A stretch of 64,000 bases of DNA from Lycorma delicatula. Lineage: Eukaryota > Arthropoda > Insecta > Hemiptera > Fulgoridae. Positions 34,501 to 45,271 of the stretch are shown here, piece after piece (position 1 is the first letter of the stretch; every line of letters starts with the position of its first letter). The position numbers and the translations under genes are program-made. The stretch lies in contig NC_134462.1 in assembly GCF_047948215.1 (NCBI RefSeq), forward strand, positions 112,853,937 through 112,917,936, written 5' to 3'. A model generated the notes under the pieces. That model made no database searches. It worked only from the letters and a program-made list of their open reading frames with translations, and was not told the DNA's origin.

Positions 34501-34900
34501 TTTTAAGTTTTAATATCATGTTTTCTTATTCAAATATTGTAATGGCAGCTTGCTGTTGTAGTTACATTTCACGCCACTAGGGCTGACGACACACGTGCAC
34601 TTCTTTGTTACAATCGGGGTGTGGACACGTTACGTTAGATGGTGTAGTGGGACGGTAACATACAATGCATTTAGTTATTCAATCATTCGTTTACGTTAAT
34701 TAGATTCAATATACTTCAGTACTCAAAATGTTGTATGTATTATTAATATTCAATGTGTTATTACTAAACTGAAATCAAACTACAACAAACAAGACTATCA
34801 GATATACTTAATCAAAAATGTATTCTACAAATGAATAAATACTACATAAACTCAATACGGATTCGTCTACTTATTCAATCTCCAACTAATCAACACAACA
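34501..34900 (+). repeat. Pao/BEL right LTR
   Basis: 400 bp, ends AATCAACACAACA directly before the ATATG target duplication. It differs from the left LTR by scattered substitutions (mostly transitions, several at CpG) and small indels. Confidence 0.92.
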
Positions 34901-34905
34901 ATATG

Positions 34906-35212
34906 TCTCATTATAGCTACACACATTGCACTGCTAACAGGATTGGTTAAATTTATTCTTGGTAGTTATTTGCGATGATGACCTCAACATGGTATATGAG
35001 ATTAACTTAATCATAACAAAAGGGCATATTCTGGGTCTTTGATAAAAATACAGGATGCTTCCCCATTACAAATATTGAATACTGAATACACCTTAAAAAT
35101 TTGTGATTCACGAATGGGATTAGGCTTCTCAGATTTAATATTAAACCTATGGTGATTTTTCAATAAAAAAACAGCATAGAAATTAAATAAAAATTTAAAC
35201 CAATTAACTTAC
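34906..35212. other. Intron sequence, nothing recognised
   Basis: 307 nt of AT-rich intron between the Pao/BEL target duplication and exon 35213-35424. Confidence 0.5.
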
Positions 35213-35424
35213 TCTATGTTTATCTCGTGGAGCAGTATGATAACGTTTTTTACGAGGTACGCTTTCAGTATTTCCATGTTTATTCAAAGGATGAACAGTC
35301 TGTGTGTTACATTTCTTTAATGGTGTATTATGAACACTGTACATTTGCTGTGAATAAATAGTGCTGTCTTCATCAGCATTTATTTCCTCTTTATCTTCAT
35401 AATCATCCTCAGACTTTATTGTAT
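35213..35424 (-). CDS. DDR-like receptor exon 6 in window: acidic then basic juxtamembrane region
   Basis: 212 nt, acceptor TTTAG, donor GTAAGT. It encodes an acidic block (KSEDDYEDKEEINADEDS), then IYSQQMYSVHNTP, then a strongly basic tail containing PRKKRYHTAPRDKHR. Three clustered tyrosines (DYED, IYSQ, MYSV) sit where DDRs carry adaptor-binding tyrosines; their use here is inferred. Phase is 1 in, 0 out. Confidence 0.85.
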
Positions 35425-36032
35425 CTAAAAAGGAAAATGATATTACAAATAATATAAAGGTCTCACAGGAGCTACCTATTTATTTATAAATTTAAAGCAA
35501 AAGGCTAAACCATAAATCTTATAGCTAGAGAAGGTAGAAGAAGTGTATGACACAATTTCGCAAAAAGAGAATTGTATCTGCCAATTGTATTTTAAGGAAT
35601 CTAATTAGTATGATTTGTTGCTCGAAGTTAATCAAAATAAAAACTAAATTAAAACAAACATTAAATTACATAAAACAGAACTGGGAAAGTTACATACACG
35701 TTAATGCTATGTATTTTTATTACTTTCAAGGTTTATCATCATTTGAATACTTTAATAATATCTTCTGTTCCTTGTTCTACACTAATCTTTTTAAGTAAGA
35801 TATATCAAACATTCTCAGTTATCAATTACATACATTTGATTCTTTATCTTTCTCTACTGTTTGTGCCCTCAACACATTCCTTTATTAGCAATAAAAAGAA
35901 ACTGAATGTTTAACATTCTCTTATAACAACATTTAAATAATGTATTTTTTTTTTCTAAATTAATTACATTTTTTAATTTAAATAACAGTAATCTGGATAA
36001 GCTTAAAAAAAATAACTGCATATTATATATAC
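35425..36032. other. Intron sequence, nothing recognised
   Basis: AT-rich intron between two juxtamembrane exons. The plus-strand ORFs at 35547-35913 are chance ORFs with no family resemblance. Confidence 0.5.
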
Positions 36033-36183
36033 CTTTTTCAACCACTGTATTTATATCAATATAATGTGTCTCAGAAGGAAAACCAACTGATGGTTCGCTA
36101 GGTAATCCCTGGGTACAAGGTGTAGAACTTCCACCATTCATGTGCATCATTCCATTAACAGGAGATAGATTTAAAAAAAGATC
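36033..36183 (-). CDS. DDR-like receptor exon 5 in window: cytoplasmic juxtamembrane
   Basis: 151 nt, acceptor TACAG, donor GTATAT. It encodes DLFLNLSPVNGMM...ETHYIDINTVVEK. The polar, Ser/Pro-rich sequence is consistent with the long DDR juxtamembrane region. The HYID tyrosine is a candidate phosphosite or docking site (inference). It is in phase with both neighbours (0 in, 1 out). Confidence 0.85.
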
Positions 36184-37108
36184 CTGTAAAAATATGATAT
36201 TTATTGTTACAGCAAATAACAGTAATATGATCTGTAAATTAATACATATGTTATAAATAAATACTATCCTGAAATCTAGTTTAGGAAAACTCTATCCATA
36301 AAAGTACAAACTAAGAACAGTATGTTTATCAAACTCATATGATTACAACAAAATTATTTTTGAAATATTGTCACAGGTAGAAAAGCTTCTAGTAATGGAA
36401 AGCACGAGAATAAGAAAAGGAGAAAATGAAGAATGTAAATCAACAAATACATTTTAAAAAAATCTAGAAATAACGAAGAAGTGCAATAGAAAGAATTTCT
36501 AGGGTAGTGTAGATGGTTTAAATAATAGAAACTATTTAGTTTGAACGAATAAAAGAGTAGATCAGCTATGGTAAATAAAGCTCCAGGTCTAGAGATATAA
36601 ATACTCTCAAGGACCAGTGAGCATTGGAAGAATGTGATAAATGTAAGGACAGTGTGCAATAAAATTTGAAGAGTTTTCGTAATAACAATTGAGGACATGA
36701 GCAAAGAGTGCATATAAGCTGTTCTTTTGAATTCATTGTGAAAAGGGGCAAAGTGACATTATTCATAGATAAAAGCGTAAACTAATTTCTTTTTGTAAAT
36801 ATTAGAGATAAATAATTCTTGTATTGAGTTAATTAATTATTAGTTTTGTAATATTTAAAGTACTAATTACATATTTCCATAAAGTTAAAAGCAAGTTTTC
36901 ATGTTCTGTAGTACGTATGAAAGTTTGGCCTTGAATTCCTTTTGATGCCCCTAAATATTCAGTTCCCATCAACTACACATTGTAGCTTGTACTTCCTACA
37001 CCCTACTTTTGCTTCATTATTATTGATAACTTTCCTTTTACACCACAAGGAGGAATTTGAAGTACACTACATTAAAACATTTTACAATTGCTAATTATAC
37101 TTTTATTT
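36184..37108. other. Intron sequence, nothing firmly recognised
   Basis: A reading around 36560-36600 gives MVNKAPGLE, faintly like the RT motif KAPGxDG, but the rest does not follow any RT. It is left unassigned. Confidence 0.4.
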
Positions 37109-37118
37109 AATTTCACTT

Positions 37119-37190
37119 TTTTTTTGTCTTCAGTCATTTGACTGGTTTGATGCAGCTCTCCAAGATTCCCTATCTAGTGCTAGTCGCTAA
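37119..37190 (-). mobile_element. Extremely 5'-truncated copy of the RTE-like LINE with target duplication
   Basis: The reverse complement matches the 3' end of LINE copy 2 (6843-6912): it covers the last codons SNQSND, the stop, GAAGAC and the A-run. It is flanked by the 10-bp direct repeat AATTTCACTT at 37109-37118 and 37191-37200. Only 72 bp were inserted, as in aborted target-primed reverse transcription. Confidence 0.9.
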
Positions 37191-37200
37191 AATTTCACTT

Positions 37201-37864
37201 AAAAAATAAAATTGATTTTATTTTATACAAAAAAAAGAAAAGAAAAAATGGGTGGTGGTAAGGTAGTACAACTCTTAAACTACCATATTACCCACCTTCA
37301 AAAAAAAATCTTGGGCATAAAATTTTTTGACGGCTAATTTCACTTATATTTGTCATTTTAACTTCAAAAATGTGTATTTCATTAAGAGGTGAAGACAATA
37401 ATTAAAAATCACCAATAAATATTTTATATACAACATTTATTAGATTTCTGCATTTCATTCTTTTACTTCATCAAAGTCTGTATACAGAAATTAGTGAAAA
37501 AAATTTCTGAAAACTGAAGTTATGATTTGTTTTAATGATCATCTGTATTAGAAATGAATGCAGAAAAGTAAAATAAAGAATTAATATTTTTATTTGAAAA
37601 TAATAAATTTATCTTAATAAATTATTAAGAAGACCCTTTTGTTTGAAAAGGAAGATCTCTTTCTTTACCAAATGAAGTGATTTAAAAAAAAAATTGTTGT
37701 AGTTTTCAAATACATTAATCTGGATATTTATTTTTTTCCATCGTTTATTTATAGTCACATCAGTGATTTCAGTATTAGCAACTTAAATGTAACTACATGA
37801 TCATAAATAATTAAACAATAAAAACCAAACACAAAAACAATAACAGAAAGCAATGAACAAAAAC
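37201..37864. other. Intron sequence, nothing recognised
   Basis: AT-rich with several A/T runs. No ORF or repeat recognised. Confidence 0.5.
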
Positions 37865-37865
37865 T

Positions 37866-37957
37866 GCCGGCCTCCATGGCATGAGTGGTACACGCTACTA
37901 ATCATTCATCTCTTCCTCTGAAGCAATACTTAACTGTGGACCCGGAGGTTAAAAAAA
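37866..37957 (+). repeat. tRNA-derived SINE (family B), internally deleted
   Basis: TGCCGGCCTCCATGGCATGA and GTGGTA form the tRNA-like head with an A-box core. The expected B box is missing. The 3' body TCTGAAGCAATACTTAAC and GTGGACCCGGAGGTTA then follow, with an A10 tail at 37949-37958. The head-to-tail jump is best explained by internal deletion. Confidence 0.5.
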
Positions 37958-38560
37958 AAATCCTGGAGCAGAAGAGACGTGGTGGGCAGTCCACCAATAC
38001 TATGATTAGCAGGGACTTATGGCAGTACATCTGGGAGTGCAGTACATTCACCTGCCTCAAATGGGGGTCAAACCTTCCACTAGACAATCACCTCGGAGGC
38101 CTACAGCTTGTTGAAAGCATGTGGTGACTGATTTAATGGGGCCATATCCCACAACAGAATGAGGCAACAAGTTCCTAGTGCTGGCGACTGACCTGTTTTC
38201 TCACAGGGTAGAGGCTAGGCCCGTTCCTCAAGCTGACATTAACACAATTTTCAGCTGTTTGGAGGAGGAAGTGTCTTGCCACGGGACTGCGCTCACAAGC
38301 CGGTAGTAGAAGAAGTTATGCCACCAGTGACACACTGCACACTGGTCTACACCTTTATACCATCCACGGGAGAATCCTACAGAGCGCCATAATAAGGAGG
38401 TGAAGAAGACATGGAGAATAGTCCTTAGGCGGGATATCCAACATCTAACCTGGGATAAGAGTATGCCACAAGGGCTGTATGCATTAAGAAATCTGGCTAA
38501 CGTCGTGACCATAAATAAAAATTTTTTATATATGGACCACCAAGCAAACTGCTCATTGGG
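37958..38560 (+). pseudogene. Ty3/Gypsy-like (or Ginger-like) integrase relic
   Basis: ORF 37885-38127 gives GGQSTNTMISRDLWQYIWEC and STFTCLK, a degraded HHCC-type spacer and CxxC. In the next frame VTDLMGPYPTTE, GNKFLVLATDLFSHRVEARP and VPQADINTIFSCLEEEV resemble the integrase core (D..GP.P....N.....TD.FS...E). A third frame reads HTAHWSTPLYHPRENPTERH, NKEVKKTWRIVL, matching the YHPR.NP.ER catalytic-Glu block. At least two frameshifts are present and a stretch between the core blocks is missing. The parent element type is not certain. Confidence 0.75.
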
Positions 38561-39180
38561 AGAAAGTTAAACAGACCCGGGAACTGGCAGCATCCAAAAG
38601 CAGAAGAACCACCACAATCCATTGAGGAAAGAGAGGAGAAGGCAGCATCACACCAGGAGGTCTATTGTCAAAAGAAGTTCGTAGACAACACAGCAACCGA
38701 GATTTGAGGTAAACGACCAAGTGGTTGTCAGGCACAGCATGCTGGCCCTGCTTTTGTTGGTTGATATACAGGATTGAGGCTCCATGATAAGGCTCGTACA
38801 TTGTTCTTTAATGAACAGGGCAAGTTTATGAAATCGACCAAGAAGGCACCTGGCTAAAAATACAAGTTTCTGGACTCAAACGTGCACAGCATGCCATGAC
38901 AATTTAACTACAGTGAGATCCATCAGATCTGCATCTGTATGCACCTGCCTAGATGGAGGAGAGTTGTTACCACATATATGCCTAGCTTAATATCGGCGGA
39001 CGCAATGCTAGCAACTCAGATGTCAACAGGAGTTCAGTATACGTACGTGCTTTCATAAGCGTCACTCTCACCACGTAGCTGACCACACAGATCTCCTACC
39101 ATAGTGGCGCTGCAGCCCCACCATTCCCAGGCTCCAATAAATGAGCATACACCAGAGTGAATTTTCAATTTGTTGTTGAC
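38561..39180. other. Probable tail of the integrase-bearing element, no readable ORF
   Basis: More GC-rich than the intron average. Fragments such as NDQVVVRHSMLALL (about 38700-38745) could be the C-terminal domain of the integrase, but frames are lost quickly. Confidence 0.35.
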
Positions 39181-39560
39181 CACCGCTTGGAGAAGATCAA
39201 GAAGAAGAAGACGGAAGAAGACAGATATTCCCTGATCGGTACAATGGGGGACTTCCCAGCGGATGCCAACAATCCTGTCGAGCAGTAGGCCTGGCCGGCC
39301 CACCGAAGGAGCCGTTGGACGCGGACGTTACCTTCCGGCTCCAGCTTGCCGGGCTTCAATCGCCCTGGCCTGGCCGGTGGACTCAGCAGCAAGAGCCGGC
39401 CCTGCGTGGGATCGCTCGGAGAGAACCGCCGCGGCCGCGCCGGCGGAAGACGACCAACGCCGACCCTAAACTGTGTAGCTCTGGGGGCCACCACTTCCAT
39501 GCTGTAGTGGGGATCCAACTGCCGCTGAAGGGAAGCCCGGTCTGAATTTAATGGATGAGC
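39180..39560. other. GC-rich island of unknown origin
   Basis: From about 39240 to 39540 the sequence is dominated by G and C with many CpG (CGCCGCGGCCGCGCCGGCGG at 39428-39447), in an otherwise strongly AT-rich window. Overlapping ORFs on both strands (161 residues minus at 39165-39650; 68 and 76 residues plus) are Pro/Arg/Ala-rich and match no family that I recognise. It may be an LTR or promoter segment of the adjacent element, or a transferred or processed fragment. Confidence 0.5.
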
Positions 39561-39629
39561 CGCAACTCTCTGACTACAGACGAGTCGACATCGCCGGAGA
39601 TCAGCTCTTCTTAGAGTTAATGCAAAAAC

Positions 39630-39682
39630 GACCCTTTTCAGGGCCACCACTCCAGAAACTTCAAACGGCCCTTTTCAAGGCT
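39630..39682 (+). promoter_or_regulatory. Two histone-mRNA-type 3' stem-loop sequences
   Basis: GACCCTTTTCAGGGCC at 39630-39645, preceded by AAAC and followed by ACCA, matches the metazoan replication-dependent histone 3' hairpin (six-pair stem, TTTC loop, ACCA flank) except for one stem mismatch. GGCCCTTTTCAAGGCT at 39667-39682 is a second, more degenerate copy 37 nt later. No histone coding sequence was recognised immediately upstream on the plus strand. Confidence 0.5.
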
Positions 39683-39719
39683 ACCAGAATTTTTTAAATT
39701 ACAACGTGCCGTTGAAGCC

Positions 39720-40480
39720 ATTTGGCGACAATATCTATTGAACACATTCTTTGATGCTTGTTTTGCTAATTACATTTGTTGTTCCACCAAGGAATATGTT
39801 TTTTACCTATGAACACAGATGTTTTAGCTAAACTGAGCTCAGAAGCGTGCTTTACAAGATTTGGAAAGTCACTGACATGTTCATTAATCTGTGCCCCGTC
39901 GCCTGTCTTATATAGACCTCCAACTTCTTCAGAAATCAATTCCTTAAATCTATTCCAGTCAGTGTGCTGCAATAGCCATCTACAGTTCACGCTTCTTGAA
40001 ATATTGTTTATTTTGTGGTGTTTAATTGCTATCTTAATAGGAAAATGGTCACTGTCGTACAATTCCTGTAGGACTTCCCATTCATAGAGCTGGGCGACGA
40101 GGCATCACATATGGTTAGGTCAATGGCACTAACTTACCCCTACATTCCAACCTATTGCATCCCCAGCTGATGTTGTGGGCATTAAAATTGCCTATCAGTA
40201 GAAACGGGTTGGGCAACTGCCTATCTGTTAGTTCCTCTACAGTAAACTCCTGACAGCTAGGAAGATAGATATTACATACAGTAAATGCACCAGAAGTAAG
40301 TGCCAAAGTCATAGCCACAACTTCAAGTTTAGTATGTAGTAGATGAATTTCAAGTTAACTGAACACTGTTGTAGATGGTCACACCACTGCTGGCATGGAA
40401 AACATCCAATTTGTTTTTGAGAACAACATTATAACCCTTCAGTACTGCACAGTGGTTATCCTTAAAACTAGTTTCTTGAA
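39720..40480 (-). pseudogene. Jockey/I-like LINE endonuclease fragment
   Basis: Minus strand: SGVTIYN near 40400, VVAMTLALTSGAFTVCNIYL and PSCQEFTVEEL, NPFLLIGNFNAHNISWGC (the GDFNAHN endonuclease block with Asp changed to Asn), then after a frameshift YDSDHFPIKI (the SDH block), and a linker ending IPWWNNKCN. These are the N-terminal EEP endonuclease motifs of jockey/I/R1-group LINEs. RT is absent; similarity ends near 39720 next to the GC-rich island. Confidence 0.8.
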
Positions 40481-40718
40481 GCTATATCAGAGTTGGATCA
40501 AGCCGATTAAAAAAAAACTGCAAATTTTCTCTGGATATTAGTAACCAAAATAAACGTAAATATTTGGCCTTTAATAAAATTAGATAGATAGTAGTAGTAT
40601 TAATAGATATTAGTAAATATTTTATCCTGTTCAATACCATCATCAAATTATTAATGATTTAAAATATATTATTCTGGAAATAAAAACAATACTAATATTA
40701 ATTGGTTTCCTCACTTAC

Positions 40719-40885
40719 CTTCATGTTAAATGGATTTCTTAAAATTGTTGTAGGTGAACCATGCAGTTTCTGACGACGACTTAATAAAAGAATAATAGCA
40801 AAAACACTTAAGAGAAGCAACATTATTGCAGTCAAGACGCCAATAACCACTTCCATATAACCTTGAGATCCACTGGGTTCTGCAA
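40719..40885 (-). CDS. DDR-like receptor exon 4 in window: transmembrane segment
   Basis: 167 nt, acceptor ATATAG, donor GTAAGT. It encodes AEPSGSQGYMEVV, then about 22 hydrophobic residues (IGVLTAIMLLLLSVFAIILL), then the stop-transfer stretch SRRQK and RNPFNMK. This is a single-pass type I helix with basic residues on the cytoplasmic side, as in DDR1/DDR2. The NPF(x)MKD junction with the next exon also resembles the DDR juxtamembrane segment. The intron upstream (40.9-53.8 kb) holds the satellite array and an R1-clade LINE. Confidence 0.9.
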
Positions 40886-42714
40886 CTATATTGTAAAATA
40901 TGTATGATATATTGAAATTAAAATCAACAGGGAAAATGTAGATGTATAGCAAAATTCTGTAATTTAAAACAAATAATTCAAATTTTGTTACATTTTTGTC
41001 AGTGAGGTTGACAATGAGAATTATTTGAAACCATAAACCTTTGAAGAACATAGGAAATTTAACTTTTTAAATAGTGTTTAACTTCTTTCAAAATGTTTTA
41101 AGTCACCTTTGCATTCAGTCATATAGTTTGGTTTAAAGAGCGACTGAAAGTGTAAGTTACTGAAAAATTGTATTTCTAAAATTTAGTTTGGTTTCTAGCT
41201 TCAAAGTTAGTATTCTTAAAATAATTAAAAAAAAAAAAATTATTTATCCTCATTATTTTCTTAGATCAAATAACTGAATTATCTAAGCTAAAATTTACAA
41301 ATAAGATTATTTTTAAATTTCAAGTATTTAAAAAAAAAATCTGCCATTGATCAATATTGAGCTTTTATCTGTTCATTAAGCTTTGGAAAAAAATATTAAA
41401 TTGAAATAATTCAGACTAGTCATATAAGTAATGAAACTGTGGAATATTACTGCATGAAAGAATGAATTTAAATTACAATAAATTTCTGTTTAAAATAGTC
41501 TCATTTAAAATCTGTGAATTTATTCTTCTTCTTCCTCCAAAGAGTTTGTTGTAAATTTGTCGTTACTCTAATTGCTTAACGTTCTACATGTGAAAAGAAG
41601 TAGCAAAAAAAAAAAAACAGATAGGAATATGAGAAATACAATGCAATGAATAATAAATATAAAACACTCCATAATAAACAAAGTTAGGGTGTAAAAACCA
41701 TCTCATATAACAATAAAAAAAAAAATTCAGCTAAATCAAGGGCAAGCTAGAGATTCAACAAAAACTAATAACAAAGTTATCGAGAGTGTGGTTGAAAAAT
41801 ATAAAAACTCCCAAAACAATAAAATTGTTAAGTTTTCGAAAAGAATTTGCCGTCAATTGAAAACATCAAATATTGAAATTCAAAATTCAACTATTTATTT
41901 ATTTATAGCTCTTCAAAAAGACATTGCCCGAATCAAAAAAGCACAGAAATGTATGAAAGCCGAGATAATAACTGTTATATATTTTTCCTACTTCATTTTC
42001 TCAAACACAAAAATATTCACGGTTAAATATTTTCTTCCTGCTCTACTAATATTCTAACTAAATGATAGAACGTTTTTAATATAAAACAAATACGAAATAT
42101 CGAGAAATAATTGGAGGTAAATAAATTTTTTATATACTTTCATAAATACTTAATAACATAAATCATATAATAAAAAATTCGTCAAATTTACTAATATGTT
42201 GATTGAAAATGCAAAAAACTTTGCGGCTCGATTTCAAAGCTTTAAGAATAAATTTGAACGAAACTTCAAAATTTTACGTTTAACATAATTTATGGTTCAC
42301 GCAAATGCACTACGATCTCAACAATAAATTCATCTTTGTCCTTTACGGCGAAAAAATTCTATAAAGAACAATAAAAAATTTCAGATTCCAGTGGAAAGAT
42401 CACTTAATGAACAGATCAAGTGTTGATCAAATATCAAAATTGAAGGCAGTATGGGTCGTTGTGACAATTTAAAGTGAATTAACACCTTATTAAATGAACT
42501 AATTAAAATTCATAGGTTTTTGCTGATACGTTTATCAAATGTTCCTAATGGTTAAAACGCCACACGATATTAATCATATGTAATTTTTCGTTTAATAAGC
42601 TGTTTAGTTGATATTTTGAAAATTCAAAGTGACGAAATCATTTCTAATGAAACCTTCACTCAAAAATATCGTAAATACCAGTACTGACTCTAATTATGTA
42701 TTAATTAGCTTGGT
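40886..42714. other. Intron sequence, nothing recognised
   Basis: AT-rich with several A-runs. ORF 41788-42057 (89 residues, Lys/Ile-rich) has no recognisable family. Confidence 0.5.
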
Positions 42715-44965
42715 AAAACCACCTATAAGTTAATATTTTACAAAAGCACTTCGTTTCACGTAACAAATATATGTTCTGAATATGAGCCAAATCGGACCAT
42801 AAAAAAATTTTCTGAAATATCACTACCCGAGCACCACCTATCAGGTTCGTGTTTGGCAAAAACAATTGGTTGACGTAACTAACATATGTTATGGATATGA
42901 GTGAAATCGGCCATAAATTGAATTTTTCGAATTATCACGTGTCCAGGCTCACCCATAAGGATCATATTTTTCTACAATACTTGCATTAACGTTAACTAAT
43001 AAGTACTGTAACTATCAGACAAATCGGATCATTAATAGAATTGTTTAAAATATTACAACCCCAGCACCACATAATAAGTTCATATTTTCAAAAACACTTC
43101 GTTTCACATAACTAATATGTGTACCGTATATCAGCTAAATCGGAACATAAATAGAATATTTACGATGTATCACAACCTATCAGATACATATTTAGCAAAA
43201 ATACTTGGTTTCTCATAACTATAATAAGTACAGGATATGAATTCAATCGGACCGTAAATAGATTTTTTTCAAAAAAATACGAACCCAACACCACCTATCA
43301 TCAGGTTCATATTTTGCAAAAATACTTGTTTGACGTAACTATTATAAGTACAGGATATGAATTCAATCGGACGGTAAATAGATTGTTTTGGAATATCACA
43401 AACACAGCATCACCTATCAGCTTCATATATTGCAAAAATACTTCGTTTCACGTCACTGATACATGTTCTGATTCAGCCGAATCGGAGGATAAATAGAATT
43501 TTAAGATGTATCTCAACCTATTACACGTATTTTCCAAAAATACCAAGTTAAACGTACATAACTAAATTCTGAATATTATCCAAATCGGACAACAAATATA
43601 ATTTTACAAAGTATCTCAAACGCCAATTATCAGATACATACCTTTCTATAATATTTGGTTTAACGTAACTAACTACAACCTATGAAGATAATTTTTTGCA
43701 ATAATACTTTGTTTCATTTTACTAATTTAATTTCTGAATACGAGGCAAATCGGACCATAAATAAATATATTTCGAAATATTACGAACCCAACATCACCTA
43801 TCAGTTTAATTTTATGCTGTAATACTTGGTTTAACGTCATCTAACATATAAAGTGGACTTTAGGCAAATCTGATAATAAAGAGTTTGTCGAAATATTTCG
43901 ATCTCGGCACCCCGTATGAGGTTGATATTTTAAAAAAATTCTTCGTTTCACATAATTAATAATATTTTCAGAATATGAACTAAATCGAACCATAAATAAA
44001 AATTTTTTTAACTACGATGAACCCATCCCAACCTTTGAGGATCATTTATTGCAATAATACTTTGTTTCACGTTACTAATTTAATTTCTGAATACGAGGCA
44101 AATCGGACCATAAATAAATATATTTCGAAATATTACGAACCCAACATCACCTATCAGTTTAATTTTATGCTGTAATACTTGGTTTAACGTCATCTAACAT
44201 ATAAAGTGGACTTTAGGCAAATCTGATAATAAAGAGTTTGTCGAAATATTTCGATCTCGGCACCCCGTATGAGGTTGATATTTTAAAAAAATTCTTCGTT
44301 TCACATAATTAATAATATTTTCAGAATATGAACTAAATCGAACCATAAATAAAAATTTTTTTAACTACGATGAACCCATCCCAACCTTTGAGGATCATTT
44401 ATTGCAATAATACTTTGTTTCACGTTACTAATTTAATTTCTGAATACGAGGCAAATCGGACCATAAATAAATATATTTCGAAATATTACGAACCCAACAT
44501 CACCTATCAGTTTAATTTTATGCTGTAATACTTGGTTTAACGTCATCTAACATATAAAGTGGACTTTAGGCAAATCAGATAATAAAGAGTTTTTCGATGT
44601 ATTTCGACCTCGGCACCACCTATGAGGTTGATATTTATCAAAAAATCTTCGTTTCACATATCTAATATATTTTCAGAATATGAACCAAATCGAACTATAA
44701 ATAAACATTTTTTTTTAAATACGATGAACCCATCACAATCTATGAGGATCATTTATTGCAATAATACTTTGTTTCACGTTACTAATTTAATTTCTGAATA
44801 CGAGGCAAATCGGACCATAAATAAAGATATTTGGAAATATTTCGAACCCAACATCACCTTTCAGTTTATCTTTATGCTGTAATACGTGGTTTAACGTCAA
44901 CTAATATATTATGTGTACTTTAGGCAAATCGGATAATAAACGTTTTTCGAAATATTTTGACCTCG
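42715..44965 (+). repeat. AT-rich satellite array, left part (about 115-bp monomers)
   Basis: Tandem monomers share CTTCGTTTCACGTAACTAA, then CAAATCGGACCATAAATAG about 40 nt later, then CACCACCTATCAGGTTCATA. Successive AATCGG cores fall at 42790, 42905, 43022, 43138, 43245, 43365 and 43480 (spacing 107-120). From about 43.71 kb three-monomer units repeat with a 353-bp period (equivalent points 43711, 44064, 44417, 44771); the first two units are essentially identical. It is interrupted at 44965 by the R1-clade LINE. Confidence 0.93.
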
Positions 44966-45271
44966 TTTTACGGTGAAACTAAAAACGTCACCGTAATCAC
45001 GAACTTCCGGGCCGCAAAAAAATTAACGGAAAGACGGGTTTGCATCGGCTGGGTTCATTGTGGAGCGTACATAAGAGAACCGGAAGAAAGATGTTTTAGA
45101 TGTTGGTCTTTCGGCCACGTCTCTGCGACCTGCAAGGGTGTGGACCGTACGCAACTGTGCTTCGGGTGTGGAAAAGCGGGTCATCACAGAGCACAATGTA
45201 AAAACCTGACAACGTGCGTGCTATGTGGTAAGGAGGGCCACAGGACCGGTCGGTGTACTGTTGCAAAATAA
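44957..45271 (+). pseudogene. R1-clade LINE ORF1 (gag) C-terminal part with three zinc knuckles
   Basis: The frame is open from the truncation point to a stop at 45269-45271. After WVHCGAYIREPEERCFRCW come CFRCWSFGHVSATC, CFGCGKAGHHRAQC and CVLCGKEGHRTGRC, three CCHC knuckles typical of R1-group ORF1 and used for RNA binding. The N-terminal half of gag is lost. Its end overlaps the ORF2 frame. Confidence 0.9.

Larger units (their letters stand above)
28162..34905 (+). mobile_element. Complete Pao/BEL LTR retrotransposon with 5-bp target duplication
   Basis: Two roughly 400-bp LTRs (28167-28562 and 34501-34900) are flanked by ATATG at 28162-28166 and 34901-34905. The left LTR starts TGTTAAG; in the right LTR that G is T. 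A primer-binding-site-like TGGTCCTCCGAGCC follows the left LTR, and a purine-rich GGTGGGCAG precedes the right one. Internal order is gag, protease, RT, RNase H, integrase, which is the Pao/BEL order with characteristic YVDD and A17-type protease. LTRs differ at several sites and all ORFs are broken, so it is an old, dead copy inside the receptor intron 26466-35212. Confidence 0.95.

Noticed and set aside
36354..36713. 119-residue minus-strand ORF and a KAPGLE-like reading on the plus strand
   Set aside because: The hydrophobic minus ORF has no recognisable motif. The KAPG hint is not followed by any other RT block, so a LINE fragment cannot be supported.
37866..37957. Functional tRNA gene at the SINE head
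   Set aside because: No cloverleaf can be completed: the B box is missing and an A-tail follows.
39165..39650. 161-residue minus-strand ORF over the GC-rich island
   Set aside because: Pro/Arg-rich sequence with an overlapping open frame on the other strand; explained by stop-poor GC-rich DNA rather than a gene.
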